A stretch of DNA of 64,000 nucleotides from Massilia sp. Leaf139 (GTDB taxonomy: Bacteria > Pseudomonadota > Gammaproteobacteria > Burkholderiales > Burkholderiaceae_D). Position numbers and translations under genes: made by a program. The notes below the pieces were generated by a model. That model saw only the letters and a list, made by a program, of their open reading frames with translations. It was not told the DNA's origin and made no database searches. Shown here piece after piece: positions 1 to 8,079 of this stretch. Position 1 is the stretch's first letter. Each line of letters starts with the position of its first letter. The stretch covers positions 310,863-374,862 of the forward strand of contig NZ_LMOJ01000012.1 in the NCBI RefSeq assembly GCF_001424165.1, given 5' to 3'.

Positions 1-161
1 GCCTGGTGATCACCAAGCTCGACGGCACGGCGAAGGGCGGCGTGCTGGCCGCGATCGCGCGTACGCGTCCGGTGCCGGTGTACTTCATCGGCGTCGGCGA
101 GAAGCTCGACGATCTGCAGCCCTTCGATGCCGAAGAGTTTGTCGAAGCGCTGCTGGGTTAA
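1..161 (+). CDS. ftsY: Signal recognition particle receptor FtsY, C-terminal end (partial)
   Basis: The first 53 complete codons read LVITKLDGTAKGG and end in EEFVEALLG-stop. This is the C-terminal part of the NG GTPase domain of the SRP receptor, and TKLDG is the G4 guanine-specificity motif. FtsY docks SRP-bound ribosomes at the inner membrane for co-translational insertion. The 5' end lies outside the window. It ends 18 nt before ftsE, in the ftsY-ftsE-ftsX order known from many proteobacteria. Identification is firm despite the short length, because both the motif and the gene order agree. Confidence 0.93.
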   Translation, partial: LVITKLDGTAKGGVLAAIARTRPVPVYFIGVGEKLDDLQPFDAEEFVEALLG

Positions 162-179
162 ACGAGAAACCGACCCGCG

Positions 180-854
180 ATGATCGAATTCCACTCCGTC
201 TCCAAGAAGTATTCCGTCGACGCCACCGCCCTGCGCGAGGTGTCCCTGAACATCAACAAGGGCGAACTGGTCTACCTGGCCGGGCCGTCGGGCGCCGGCA
301 AGTCGACCCTGATGAAGATGATCGCCGCCATCGAGCGTCCGAGCAGCGGCCGCGTGGTCGTGTTCGGGCAGGACATCGGCAAGCTCGGTAAAGCGGGCGT
401 GCCTTTCCTGCGCCGCAAGCTCGGCCTGATCTTCCAGCACCAGCGCCTGCTGAACGACCGGAATATCCTGGCCAATACGATGCTGCCGCTGCTGGTCACG
501 GGTGCGCCCCGGGCCGGCGCCGAGCAGCGCGCCCGCGCCGCGCTCGACAAGGTCGGCCTGCTGGAACGCGCCGCGGCCCTGCCGCTGGAATTGTCCGGCG
601 GCGAGCAGCAGCGCGTGGCCATTGCCCGCGCCATCGTCAACCGCCCGCAGATCATCCTGGCCGACGAACCGACGGCCAACCTCGACCGCGTCGCGGCCGA
701 CAAGGTTCTGGATGCCCTGCGCGCCTTCCACTCGGTCGGCGTGACCTGCCTGATCTCGACCCACGACGAGCAGGTGCTCGACGGCGCGGCGCGCGTGATC
801 CGGCTGGAGAACGGTCAACTTGTTTCTTCGGATCGTACGGGAGGTGCAGCATGA
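180..854 (+). CDS. ftsE: Cell division ATP-binding protein FtsE
   Basis: This 224-residue ABC ATPase has Walker A GPSGAGKS (35-42), signature LSGGEQQ (138-144) and Walker B LADEPT (160-165), with a Q-loop glutamine in LIFQHQR. FtsE pairs with FtsX at the divisome. In the studied enterobacterial complex it does not transport a substrate but switches on periplasmic amidase activators that split septal peptidoglycan. The length is typical for the family. The stop overlaps the ftsX start (ATGA at 851-854), so the two are translationally coupled. No strong Shine-Dalgarno precedes the ATG, which suggests expression depends on read-through from ftsY. Confidence 0.97.
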   Translation: MIEFHSVSKKYSVDATALREVSLNINKGELVYLAGPSGAGKSTLMKMIAAIERPSSGRVVVFGQDIGKLGKAGVPFLRRKLGLIFQHQRLLNDRNILANTMLPLLVTGAPRAGAEQRARAALDKVGLLERAAALPLELSGGEQQRVAIARAIVNRPQIILADEPTANLDRVAADKVLDALRAFHSVGVTCLISTHDEQVLDGAARVIRLENGQLVSSDRTGGAA

Positions 855-1771
855 GCCCGTGGATCCGCGAGCACCGCTTCGCGCTCGGCTCGGCGCTCTC
901 GACCCTGCGCAAGGCGCCGGGCAGTTTCCTGTTCAACGTGCTGGTGGTGGCGGTCGCGCTGGCCCTGCCCTTCGCCGGCATCACCCTGCTCGACAACGTG
1001 CGGCCGATGTCCGAGCAGCTCTCGGTCGAGCCCGAGGTGAGCCTGTTCGTCAAGCCGACCGCCACGCGCGAGGACGCGCAGGCGCTCGAACCGCAGCTGC
1101 GCCAGATCCTGCAGGGCAGCCAGGCCCGCATCGATTTCGTGCCGCGCGAACGGGCACTGGAAGAGCTGAAGGAGCGCAGCGGCCTGTCCGACGCGCTCGA
1201 CACGCTGGGCGACAATCCGCTGCCGGACAGCTATGTGATGAAGCTGCAGGGCTTTTCCAGTGCGCTCGACGCCAACCGCATCGACGGCATCGTCGAGCAG
1301 ATGGGGGCCCTGCCGCAGGTGGACACGGTGCAGGTGGACTCGGCCTGGGTGAAGCGCCTGGCCGCCCTGCTCGGCATCCTGCGCCTGGCGCTGCTGCTGC
1401 TGGCGATCACCCTTGGCGTGGTCGTGATCGCGGTGGTGTTCAACACGATCCGCCTGCAGGTGCTGACCCAGCGCGAGGAGATCGCCGTCTCCAAGCTGCT
1501 GGGCGCGACCGACAATTTCATCCACCGCCCGTTTTATTACACGGGCGCCCTGCTCGGCCTGTGTGCGGGCGGGGTGGCTCTGGGTGCGGTGCTGCTGGCG
1601 CTCAATCCTTTGAACGCGGCGATTGCCGAGTTTGCGCGGCTGTATGCCTCGGAATTCCAGCTGGCGCCGCTCGGCGTGCTGGAAGCCGGCGGCCTGCTGG
1701 CGATCAGCGCCGGGCTGGGCCTGATCGGGGCCATGCTGTCGGTACAGCGGCACCTGGCGCGCCTGCGCTGA
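851..1771 (+). CDS. ftsX: Cell division protein FtsX
   Basis: This 306-residue membrane protein is the partner of FtsE. A first membrane helix lies at about residues 27-47, followed by a periplasmic domain of about 125 residues that in studied homologues contacts amidase regulators such as EnvC. Three more helices lie in the C-terminal half, one near 176-197. The cytoplasmic stretch QREEIAVSKLLGATDNFIHRP is the typical FtsX coupling segment. It starts inside the ftsE stop codon and is followed 20 nt later by a strong terminator, so ftsX closes the ftsY-E-X transcription unit. Confidence 0.96.
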   Translation: MSPWIREHRFALGSALSTLRKAPGSFLFNVLVVAVALALPFAGITLLDNVRPMSEQLSVEPEVSLFVKPTATREDAQALEPQLRQILQGSQARIDFVPRERALEELKERSGLSDALDTLGDNPLPDSYVMKLQGFSSALDANRIDGIVEQMGALPQVDTVQVDSAWVKRLAALLGILRLALLLLAITLGVVVIAVVFNTIRLQVLTQREEIAVSKLLGATDNFIHRPFYYTGALLGLCAGGVALGAVLLALNPLNAAIAEFARLYASEFQLAPLGVLEAGGLLAISAGLGLIGAMLSVQRHLARLR

Positions 1772-1791
1772 GTTTTATCCAGGGAAACGAA

Positions 1792-1826
1792 ACGGGTGAC
1801 AGGGCCAGGCCCTGTCACCCGTTTTT
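1792..1826 (+). terminator. Rho-independent terminator after ftsX
   Basis: A perfect 13-bp stem (1792-1804 with 1810-1822) has a five-base loop and is followed by a run of T (1822-1826). It sits 20 nt after the ftsX stop and separates ftsYEX from rpoH. Confidence 0.9.
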
Positions 1827-2161
1827 GCTTGGGTCACCGGTACATCGCCTTGTCTTGCAAGAGTTGCACGATATGGCGCCGCCCTGCGATTTTTCACGCC
1901 TTGGCTTGTAGGCATGCATGCCGCCGCCACGCCGGATATCGGCGCATGTGGGCTTTGAAGCCGTTCTTTCGTGCGCCAATTAACAGAAAACGGTAGTTCG
2001 CTGCCCGTAATCTGGCCTTCTGATCGCTACCGCAAGCCCAGCATCGTTGAGTTATCTCAACAATTATGCAAGATTCTGCTCTACAGTAAATCAGCCGTTT
2101 TTTGATTCTTTTTAGAAATACTTTGATGAAACTTAAACGCCTTGCCGGAATGGGAGGGTCG
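1827..2161. other. Gene-free upstream region of rpoH
   Basis: I see no credible gene here. The first half is GC-rich. From about 1975 the sequence turns AT-rich, as expected of a promoter region. A small inverted repeat, TTGAG-ttat-CTCAA (2047-2060), lies in it. rpoH genes often have several promoters and some may lie here, but no other promoter pair is convincing. Confidence 0.5.
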
Positions 2162-2191
2162 CTGGCACTCTCACATGGGGAGTGCTAATAT
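2162..2191 (+). promoter_or_regulatory. CIRCE-like HrcA operator overlapping the rpoH promoter
   Basis: The arms CTGGCACTC (2162-2170) and GAGTGCTAA (2180-2188) are separated by exactly nine bases. The CIRCE consensus bound by the repressor HrcA is TTAGCACTC-N9-GAGTGCTAA. The right arm matches 9/9 and the left arm 7/9. A sigma-70-like pair overlaps it: CTGGCA (2162-2167) and TAATAT (2186-2191), 18 bp apart. Bound HrcA would therefore block the promoter. The site is about 120 nt before the rpoH start. Confidence 0.8.
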
Positions 2192-2309
2192 ATGTTCTCA
2201 AGTGAAGGTAAACAAGGTCTGATCGCATCCTGTACGCAGTCGGCGTGCAGCAGCCTCCGGGATGTCCCGGCGGCTTGACGGTGTAGCAAGTTACTCTACG
2301 GGGAAAAAT

Positions 2310-3203
2310 ATGATGTCCGCACAATCCGCATTGGTTCCTGCTAGCAATCGTGCCCTGAACCTCGGTTTCACCGGCAATCTCGGCAATATCGACGCGTACA
2401 TTTCCGCCGTCAATCGCCTGCCGATGTTGACCCACGAGGAAGAGGTCTCGCTGGCAAAGCGGCTGCGGGAAGCGAACGATCTCGACGCCGCGCAAAAGCT
2501 GGTGCTCTCGCACCTGCGCCTGGTGGTGTCGATTGCGCGCGGCTATCTCGGCTACGGCCTGCCGCACGCCGACCTGATCCAGGAAGGCAATATCGGCCTG
2601 ATGAAGGCCGTGAAGCGTTTCGACCCGAACCAGGGCGTGCGCCTGGTGTCGTACGCAATGCACTGGATCAAGGCCGAGATGCATGAGTACATCCTCAAGA
2701 ACTGGCGCCTGGTCAAGGTCGCCACTACCAAGGCCCAGCGCAAGCTGTTCTTCAACCTGCGTAGCAATAAAGTAGGGCTGGACGCGATGACCCCGACCCA
2801 GGTCGACGACCTGGCAAAACTGCTGGACGTGAAGCGCGAGGAAGTCATCGAGATGGAAACCCGCCTCTCGGGCCGCGATATCGCCCTGGAAGCGCCGACC
2901 GACGACGAGGACGATAAGTTCTCACCGATCGCCTACCTGTCGTCCGACCAGCAGGAGCCGACCCGCGTGCTCGAGGCCGAGCAGGTCACGCGCCTGCAGT
3001 CCGAAGGCCTGGAAACGGCGCTGGGCAAGCTCGACCCGCGTTCGCGCCGCATCGTCGAAGCGCGCTGGCTGGCGAACGACGACGGTTCGGGTGCGACCCT
3101 GCACACGCTGGCCGAGGAGTTCGGCGTGTCGGCCGAGCGCATCCGCCAGATCGAGTCGGCGGCCTTGAAGAAAATGAAGGGCGCGCTGGCGGCCTACGTG
3201 TAA
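2310..3203 (+). CDS. rpoH: RNA polymerase heat-shock sigma factor RpoH (sigma-32)
   Basis: This 297-residue sigma-70 family protein directs RNA polymerase to heat-shock promoters. Region 2 reads DLIQEGNIGLMKAVKRFDP and the C-terminal helix-turn-helix contains EEFGVSAERIRQIE. The RpoH box QRKLFFNLR, which distinguishes sigma-32 from other group members, is present. I chose the ATG at 2310 because GGGGAAA lies just upstream and homologues start near MSAQSAL; an open frame extends further 5' but lacks a ribosome site. The gene stands alone between two terminators, behind the CIRCE-like site, so it is probably under HrcA control as well as the usual translational and stability control. Confidence 0.97.
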   Translation: MMSAQSALVPASNRALNLGFTGNLGNIDAYISAVNRLPMLTHEEEVSLAKRLREANDLDAAQKLVLSHLRLVVSIARGYLGYGLPHADLIQEGNIGLMKAVKRFDPNQGVRLVSYAMHWIKAEMHEYILKNWRLVKVATTKAQRKLFFNLRSNKVGLDAMTPTQVDDLAKLLDVKREEVIEMETRLSGRDIALEAPTDDEDDKFSPIAYLSSDQQEPTRVLEAEQVTRLQSEGLETALGKLDPRSRRIVEARWLANDDGSGATLHTLAEEFGVSAERIRQIESAALKKMKGALAAYV

Positions 3204-3229
3204 GCAGCCAGGCGTTTCTAGCAGTACAC

Positions 3230-3257
3230 AGCGGCCCCGCGAGGGCCGCTTTTTTTT
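3230..3257 (+). terminator. Rho-independent terminator after rpoH
   Basis: The stem AGCGGCCC/GGGCCGCT (3230-3237 with 3243-3250) has a five-base loop followed by seven T. It is placed 27 nt after the rpoH stop. Confidence 0.92.
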
Positions 3258-3326
3258 GTGCGGCAAGCGCGCGCTGCACGCGGCAGAGTGGGCGTAGCGT
3301 GGGATCTCTACTTCATGGAGGCGGAC

Positions 3327-3710
3327 ATGCTGGCAAACACGGATGCGATCGCGACGGTCGGCGTACGCGATATGGCTGCTGCACGCACATTCTACGGCGA
3401 GGTGCTGGCGCTGCGGGAAGATAGCGAGCGCAGCAGCTACCCTGATTTCCTTACCTACCGTAGCGGCGCCACGCGGGTGCAGGTGTATCAGTCGGACTAT
3501 GCGGGAACCAACAAGGCGACGGCGATTACCTGGGATCTCGGCAGCGATCTCGCCGCCGTCGTCGCCGCGCTCGCCGCCAAGGGGGTGCGCTTCGAGCATT
3601 ACGACATGCCGGGGATGCGCCTGGAGGGCGATATTCATGTTGCCGACGGGATGAAGGCGGCGTGGTTGAAGGATCCGGATGGGAATGTGTTGAATTTGAA
3701 TGGCACGTGA
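3327..3710 (+). CDS. VOC-superfamily (glyoxalase/bleomycin-resistance fold) protein
   Basis: This 127-residue protein has the pattern of a single-subunit vicinal oxygen chelate protein: IATVGVRDMAAARTFYGEVL at the N-terminus and WLKDPDGNVLNL at the C-terminus. Members act as isomerases, dioxygenases or antibiotic-binding proteins. Substrate cannot be told from sequence. The ATG at 3327 follows GGAG six bases upstream, which fixes the start over longer in-frame alternatives. It stands alone after the rpoH terminator and before a cluster of palindromic repeats. Confidence 0.85.
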   Translation: MLANTDAIATVGVRDMAAARTFYGEVLALREDSERSSYPDFLTYRSGATRVQVYQSDYAGTNKATAITWDLGSDLAAVVAALAAKGVRFEHYDMPGMRLEGDIHVADGMKAAWLKDPDGNVLNLNGT

Positions 3711-3738
3711 ATTGGGCCGCGTGGTGGCGACGGGTTGA

Positions 3739-3972
3739 CGCGGGCATGCCCGCCCTACGGTGTTCTATCGTTGGCCGTGGGCTGACTTAATGCCGCAACG
3801 CGTGGGCTCGGGAGAGCCCACCCTACGTTACACAACGGCCAACGATGGAACTTGCGACGGCGGTGTACCGTAGGGCGGGCATGCCCGCGTTACGTCGGTC
3901 GACCATCGTTATCGCTGTTTTGTCTCGGCAGATGCGTAACGTAGGGTGGGCTCCCCGAGCCCACGCGTTACG
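3739..3972. repeat. Cluster of four REP-like palindromes
   Basis: Four short palindromes lie at about 3739-3760, 3797-3831, 3868-3893 and 3935-3972. They share the side CCCTACG (or its complement CGTAGGG) and the side GCGTGGGC or GCGGGC, around differing self-complementary cores. A 12-bp inverted repeat, ATCGTTGGCCGT (3767-3778) and ACGGCCAACGAT (3835-3846), brackets the second copy. The whole 298-bp gap between the VOC gene and the deacetylase gene is this cluster; I see no gene in it. Confidence 0.85.
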
Positions 3973-4008
3973 AACGCTCGTCCCCCCCCCCCGCGGCCGC
4001 CGCAATAA

Positions 4009-6699
4009 TTACGTCTTCCCCATCTGCTCCCGCGCATACCCCGCCCCCGCCCCATTCGGCGTCAACTCCAGATAGGTCTTGTACGCCCCCCTCGCCTTCT
4101 CCTTGTTCCCCGCCCTGAAATACGCATCCCCCAGGTTCATGTACGCGATCGCGCGCGACGGATCCATCTTGACGGCATTCTCGAACCAGCGCGCCGCCTC
4201 GGCATACTTCTCCTGTTTGTAGAACACGAAGCCGAGATTGTTCGCCGCCAGCGCGAAGTTCGGCCGCAGCTTCAGCGCTTCGGTGAACTGCGCCTCCGCC
4301 TGCGCGTACTGCTTTTCCTTGTACAGCAGCAGCCCCTGGTCGTTGGCCCGCTGCGCTTTCCGGCGATCCGACACGGGAATCGCGGCCGGTGCGGTGAGCC
4401 GGGTCTCGCCGCCCTGCAGATCCTTGACGACGACGACAGGCGCCGAGGCCTGCGCATCGAGCTTGGTGTTCAGCGCGATCGCATCGTTCGACAACTGCGT
4501 CGTGGCGGTATTCAGGAACTCGCTTTCCTCCGGCAGTTCGAACACGAACTCGCCGCCCTCCGACCCCGGCAGGCTGCCGAAGGCGGGCGTCTGCTGCGAC
4601 ACGCTCGACACCGCCGGCGCCACATAGGCCGCCAGTTCGGTGCCCGTGATCAGGCCGTCGCCGTTCAAATCGCCCTTGCCGCCGAGCGCCTGCAGCAGCG
4701 TCCAGGTGAACACCGAGTGGCCGTTCGGGCCGCCGTCGGACACGAGCTGGTCGGTGCCGCCGGCGGTCAGCATCTGCCGGCCCAGGCGGCGCGCGTTATC
4801 GCGCAGGAAGGCGCCATTGGCAGCGCCGCGCGTCAGCCCCAGGCCGCTGTAGCAGGCGTCCATCACGAACAGCGCGTGCTTGGCCGGCAGGCTCTCGGCG
4901 ATGTTCTGGATTTCGGTCATCGGGATCGCGTCGGTGGCGAGTTTGTCCGGATCGGCGTCGACCGGGACGATGTAGCCGAGGTCGCGTCCGGAACTGAGTT
5001 TGCGCGTCGCGCCATGGCCGGCGAAGAAGACGAAGAGGCGGTCGTTCGGCTGCAGCTTGCTGTGCGCCAGGCGGTCGTGGAAGGCGGCCAGGATGCCGTT
5101 GCGGGTGGCCTGCTCGTTCTTCAGGGTGAGCACGCGCTCGGGCGCAAAGCCGAACTTCTGCACCAGCATCTGGCCTACACCTTCGGCATCGCGCACGGCA
5201 TACTGCAGCTGCGGCCATTTCTGGTACTTGTCGATGCCGACCACGATCGCCCACGAATTGGCATAGCCGGTGGCGGCCGCGCGCGGTACGGCGGCCGGCG
5301 CGGCGCTGCCCGCCGTCTTGAAGGACTGGCCGTCCCAGCCGGCGAACTGATAGCCCTCGGCCGTCAAGCGGTCGAGAATGGCCGGCAGCGCCTTCACGGT
5401 ACGCTCGTGGATGTCATGGAACAGGACGATGCCGCGTCCTTCCTTGTCGACCGTGCGCAGCACGCGCTCGGCGATCGAGGACGGCACCGGATCGGCCCAA
5501 TCGAGTGAATCGATGTTCCACATGACCGACTTCAGGTGGGCGTTCTCCAGCGCCTGCATGCCCTCCTTGTTGCGCGCGCCGTAGGGGAAGCGAAACAGCG
5601 GCGACCGTTCCGGGTCGACCGCTTTCAGCAAGGCGTCGGTATGCAGGATCTCCGCCTTCAGTCCTTCGCCCGTCTGCTTGGAGAGCTGCACGTGCGAGAA
5701 GCTGTGGTTGGCCAGCACATAGCCGGCCTGCTTCAGGCGCCGGCTGACCTGGGCGCCGCCGTTCAGGGTCGTCTTGCCCTGGGCGTCGAGCGCGCCGATA
5801 TTGCGGCCCACGCTGAAGAAGATCGCCGGCGCGTTGTACTGCTTGAGGATGGCGGCGATCTCGTCGGTGTAGCGGCGGTGCGGGCCGTCGTCGAAGGTCA
5901 GCACGATGGTCTTCTTCGGCAGCGTGCGGCCGAAGATCTCCTCTTCCTCGCGGCCGGCCTGCGCCGGCGGCTGCGCGGCCTCGGGCTTGGAAGGATAAGG
6001 CAGCACCACGCCGTAATCCTTGAGGATGCGCTCGCGCTGGTAGATCGTCTTCAGGTAGGCGACATAGCTGTCCCACTTCTCGCGCTTGAGCGTGATCGCG
6101 CGCGACTCGAAGCGGCCGAACACGGCGCGGATCTCCTTTTCGTAATTGCGTTCGATCTCGGCCAGTGCATCGAGGTCTTCCGATATCCGCTTGTGCAGCT
6201 TGATCGCCGGCAGCGAGGAATCCTTCGCCACGTGGCCAAGGAGGGAACTCATCACTTCGCGGAAGACCAGACGGTCGGCGTCGTACAGGCCCTCGCCCGA
6301 TTCGACGTAATCGAGCACCGTGCCGATGGCCTCGAAGCGCCCCGGATCGTTCACGGCCAGCAGCCGCGCCAGCGCCTCGTCGAGCTGGCCGATGCGCGCC
6401 TGGTTTTCGTGGAACAGCTGCTGGCCAACGCGGTTGGCTTGCGCCTTTTCCTCGCTCGAGAGCGTCGCTTCGTCCTGGGTCAGCACGATGATCTTGCGGT
6501 AGGCGTCCAGCAGCGCGCGCATGTCGGCTGTGACGGCGCTGGTGTCGGTAGCGGGCTTCGCGGCGACATTGGCGGGGACTGGCGCGGGCGCGGGTGCGGA
6601 AGCAGGTGCGGGCGAGCGGGTGCCGACGATCAGGCTGCCGGCGGCGGCGCCGGCCAGGGCGGCGACGCCGGCGACGTAGTAGAGGAATTTGCGTTTCAC
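4009..6699 (-). CDS. Polysaccharide deacetylase - caspase - TPR fusion protein
   Basis: This 896-residue exported or membrane-anchored protein starts with a signal anchor (about 5-26) and a Pro/Ala linker. A helical region covers 55-235. A NodB-type polysaccharide deacetylase domain covers about 260-445, with FDDGP (269-273), HSFSH (332-336), RFPYG (370-374) and LFHD (426-429); these carry the usual metal and catalytic residues. A caspase (C14) domain follows at about 481-720, with the His in GHGA (H562) and the Cys in DACYSG (C616). Inside it, residues 677-688 (DLNGDGLITGTE) fit a calcium-binding EF-hand loop. Three TPR repeats end the protein (about 783-884). It is monocistronic. Both enzymes look intact; the biological substrate is unknown. 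An envelope-remodelling or proteolytic switch role is inference. Confidence 0.9.
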   Translation of the reverse strand: MKRKFLYYVAGVAALAGAAAGSLIVGTRSPAPASAPAPAPVPANVAAKPATDTSAVTADMRALLDAYRKIIVLTQDEATLSSEEKAQANRVGQQLFHENQARIGQLDEALARLLAVNDPGRFEAIGTVLDYVESGEGLYDADRLVFREVMSSLLGHVAKDSSLPAIKLHKRISEDLDALAEIERNYEKEIRAVFGRFESRAITLKREKWDSYVAYLKTIYQRERILKDYGVVLPYPSKPEAAQPPAQAGREEEEIFGRTLPKKTIVLTFDDGPHRRYTDEIAAILKQYNAPAIFFSVGRNIGALDAQGKTTLNGGAQVSRRLKQAGYVLANHSFSHVQLSKQTGEGLKAEILHTDALLKAVDPERSPLFRFPYGARNKEGMQALENAHLKSVMWNIDSLDWADPVPSSIAERVLRTVDKEGRGIVLFHDIHERTVKALPAILDRLTAEGYQFAGWDGQSFKTAGSAAPAAVPRAAATGYANSWAIVVGIDKYQKWPQLQYAVRDAEGVGQMLVQKFGFAPERVLTLKNEQATRNGILAAFHDRLAHSKLQPNDRLFVFFAGHGATRKLSSGRDLGYIVPVDADPDKLATDAIPMTEIQNIAESLPAKHALFVMDACYSGLGLTRGAANGAFLRDNARRLGRQMLTAGGTDQLVSDGGPNGHSVFTWTLLQALGGKGDLNGDGLITGTELAAYVAPAVSSVSQQTPAFGSLPGSEGGEFVFELPEESEFLNTATTQLSNDAIALNTKLDAQASAPVVVVKDLQGGETRLTAPAAIPVSDRRKAQRANDQGLLLYKEKQYAQAEAQFTEALKLRPNFALAANNLGFVFYKQEKYAEAARWFENAVKMDPSRAIAYMNLGDAYFRAGNKEKARGAYKTYLELTPNGAGAGYAREQMGKT

Positions 6700-6807
6700 G
6701 GGGTTGGCAGAATTAGTTTTATTCTGGCAACAATATCATCCGTCACCGCCGGTGTGGGGAAAACGTGGTGAATGTATTAATAACGAGACAGCTGCGAAAC
6801 ACACGCA

Positions 6808-6842
6808 TAAAAAAAGCGGCGATCCCTGTGAAGACCGCCGCT
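6808..6842 (-). terminator. Terminator after pstS (minus strand)
   Basis: The stem AGCGGCG/CGCCGCT (6815-6821 with 6836-6842) is followed, in the minus direction, by seven T (A run at 6808-6814). It lies about 40 nt past the pstS stop. The rest of 6700-6883 shows no gene. Confidence 0.8.
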
Positions 6843-6883
6843 AACCCTACTCCAGCTTGCGCAGGCCTCGTGCCCGCGTCATA

Positions 6884-7927
6884 TCAATAAATCGCCGCGC
6901 CCGACGCGTCCTTCAGCTGCACCTTCCATGCGCCCTGCACCAGCTTGACGACCGATGCCGGCATCGGCACATAGTCCAGCTCGGCGGCGGCGGCGGTGCC
7001 GTTCTTGTAGGCGTAGTCGAAGAACTTCACGACCTCTTTGCCCTTGGCGGCGTCAGCCTGGGCCTTGTGCATCAGGATGTAGGACACGCCGGTGATCGGC
7101 CAGCTGTTCTTGCCGGCGGTGTCGGTCAGGACGACGGCAAAGCCCGGGGTCTTCGTCCATTCGGCGCTGGCGGCAGCAGCCTTGAAGTTCTCGTCGTCCG
7201 GCTGCAGGAACTGGCCGTCCTTGTTCTTCAGCTGGGTGTGCGAGAGCTTGTTCTTCTTGGCGTAGGCCCACTCGACATAGCCGATCGAGCCCTTGATGCG
7301 CTGGACGTTCGCGGCGACGCCTTCGTTGCCCTTGCCGCCCACGCCGGTCGCCCATTTCACGGCCGTGCCGGCGCCGATCTTGCTCTGGAATTCAGGGTTC
7401 ACCTTCGACAGGTAGTCGGTGAACAGGAAGGAGGTGCCCGAGCTGTCGGCGCGGTGGACGACGGTGATGTCGTCGGCCGGCAGCTTGACGCCCGGGTTCA
7501 AGGCCGCGATCTCGGGCGCGTTCCACTTGGTGATCTTGCCGAGGTAGATGTCGGCCAGCACCGGGCCGGTCATCTTCAGCTGGCCCGGGGCAACGCCCTC
7601 GACGTTGACGACGGCGACTACGCCGCCCATGATCGCCGGGAACTGCATCAGGCCGGCTTCTTCCAGTTCAGCGGCTTTCAGCGGCATGTCCGAGGCGCCG
7701 AAGTCGACGGTCTTGGCCTTGATCTGCTTGATGCCGGCGCCCGAGCCGACCGACTGGTAGTTCATGCCGGTGCCGGTGGCGGCCTTGTACATCTCGGCCC
7801 ACTTGGCGTAGATCGGGTACGGGAAGGTCGCGCCGGCGCCGGTCACATCGGCGGCGAAGGAAGAGGACATCACCATCGCAGCAGCGGCACCGGCGATCAT
7901 CGTTTTGAACATGTGCTTGATTTTCAT
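6884..7927 (-). CDS. pstS: Periplasmic phosphate-binding protein PstS
   Basis: This 347-residue substrate-binding protein belongs to the high-affinity phosphate ABC transporter. A Sec signal peptide ends near SSSFA-A. The mature N-terminus DVTGAGATFPYPIYAKW, then SVGSGAGIKQI, VDFGASD and HRADSSGTSFLF, carries the phosphate-binding loops of the PstS family. The start at 7927 is preceded by GAG and gives a clean signal peptide. No pstC, pstA or pstB lies next to it in this window, so the permease is elsewhere or the operon has been split. A Pho box with correctly spaced -10 lies upstream, implying PhoB activation under phosphate starvation. Confidence 0.96.
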   Translation of the reverse strand: MKIKHMFKTMIAGAAAAMVMSSSFAADVTGAGATFPYPIYAKWAEMYKAATGTGMNYQSVGSGAGIKQIKAKTVDFGASDMPLKAAELEEAGLMQFPAIMGGVVAVVNVEGVAPGQLKMTGPVLADIYLGKITKWNAPEIAALNPGVKLPADDITVVHRADSSGTSFLFTDYLSKVNPEFQSKIGAGTAVKWATGVGGKGNEGVAANVQRIKGSIGYVEWAYAKKNKLSHTQLKNKDGQFLQPDDENFKAAAASAEWTKTPGFAVVLTDTAGKNSWPITGVSYILMHKAQADAAKGKEVVKFFDYAYKNGTAAAAELDYVPMPASVVKLVQGAWKVQLKDASGAAIY

Positions 7928-7961
7928 TTTTTCTAGCTCAGGGTGGGTAAGTGATGCGGGC

Positions 7962-8017
7962 AGTCTAGCCAGCGAATATGACGGCTGTATGACGCCGTTT
8001 GACGCCGTTTGACGCCG
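7962..8017 (-). promoter_or_regulatory. Pho box and promoter of pstS
   Basis: On the minus strand GCGTCAT (7989-7995) and CCGTCAT (7978-7984) are separated by four bases, as in the PhoB consensus CTGTCAT-N4-CTGTCAT (5/7 and 6/7 matches). Two further GGCGTCAAAC units follow upstream at 10-bp steps (to about 8017). A -10-like TAGACT (7962-7967) lies 10 bp after the box, the position expected when PhoB replaces the -35 contact. Confidence 0.75.
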
Positions 8018-8079
8018 TACCACGCGCCCGCGGCCGGGCAAACTTGCTATGCTGCGCACACCGACACCTCTGATTTGCG

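Noticed and set aside
3739..3972. Four spaced repeats as a CRISPR array
   Set aside because: Units differ in core and orientation, spacers are unequal, and no cas gene is in the window.
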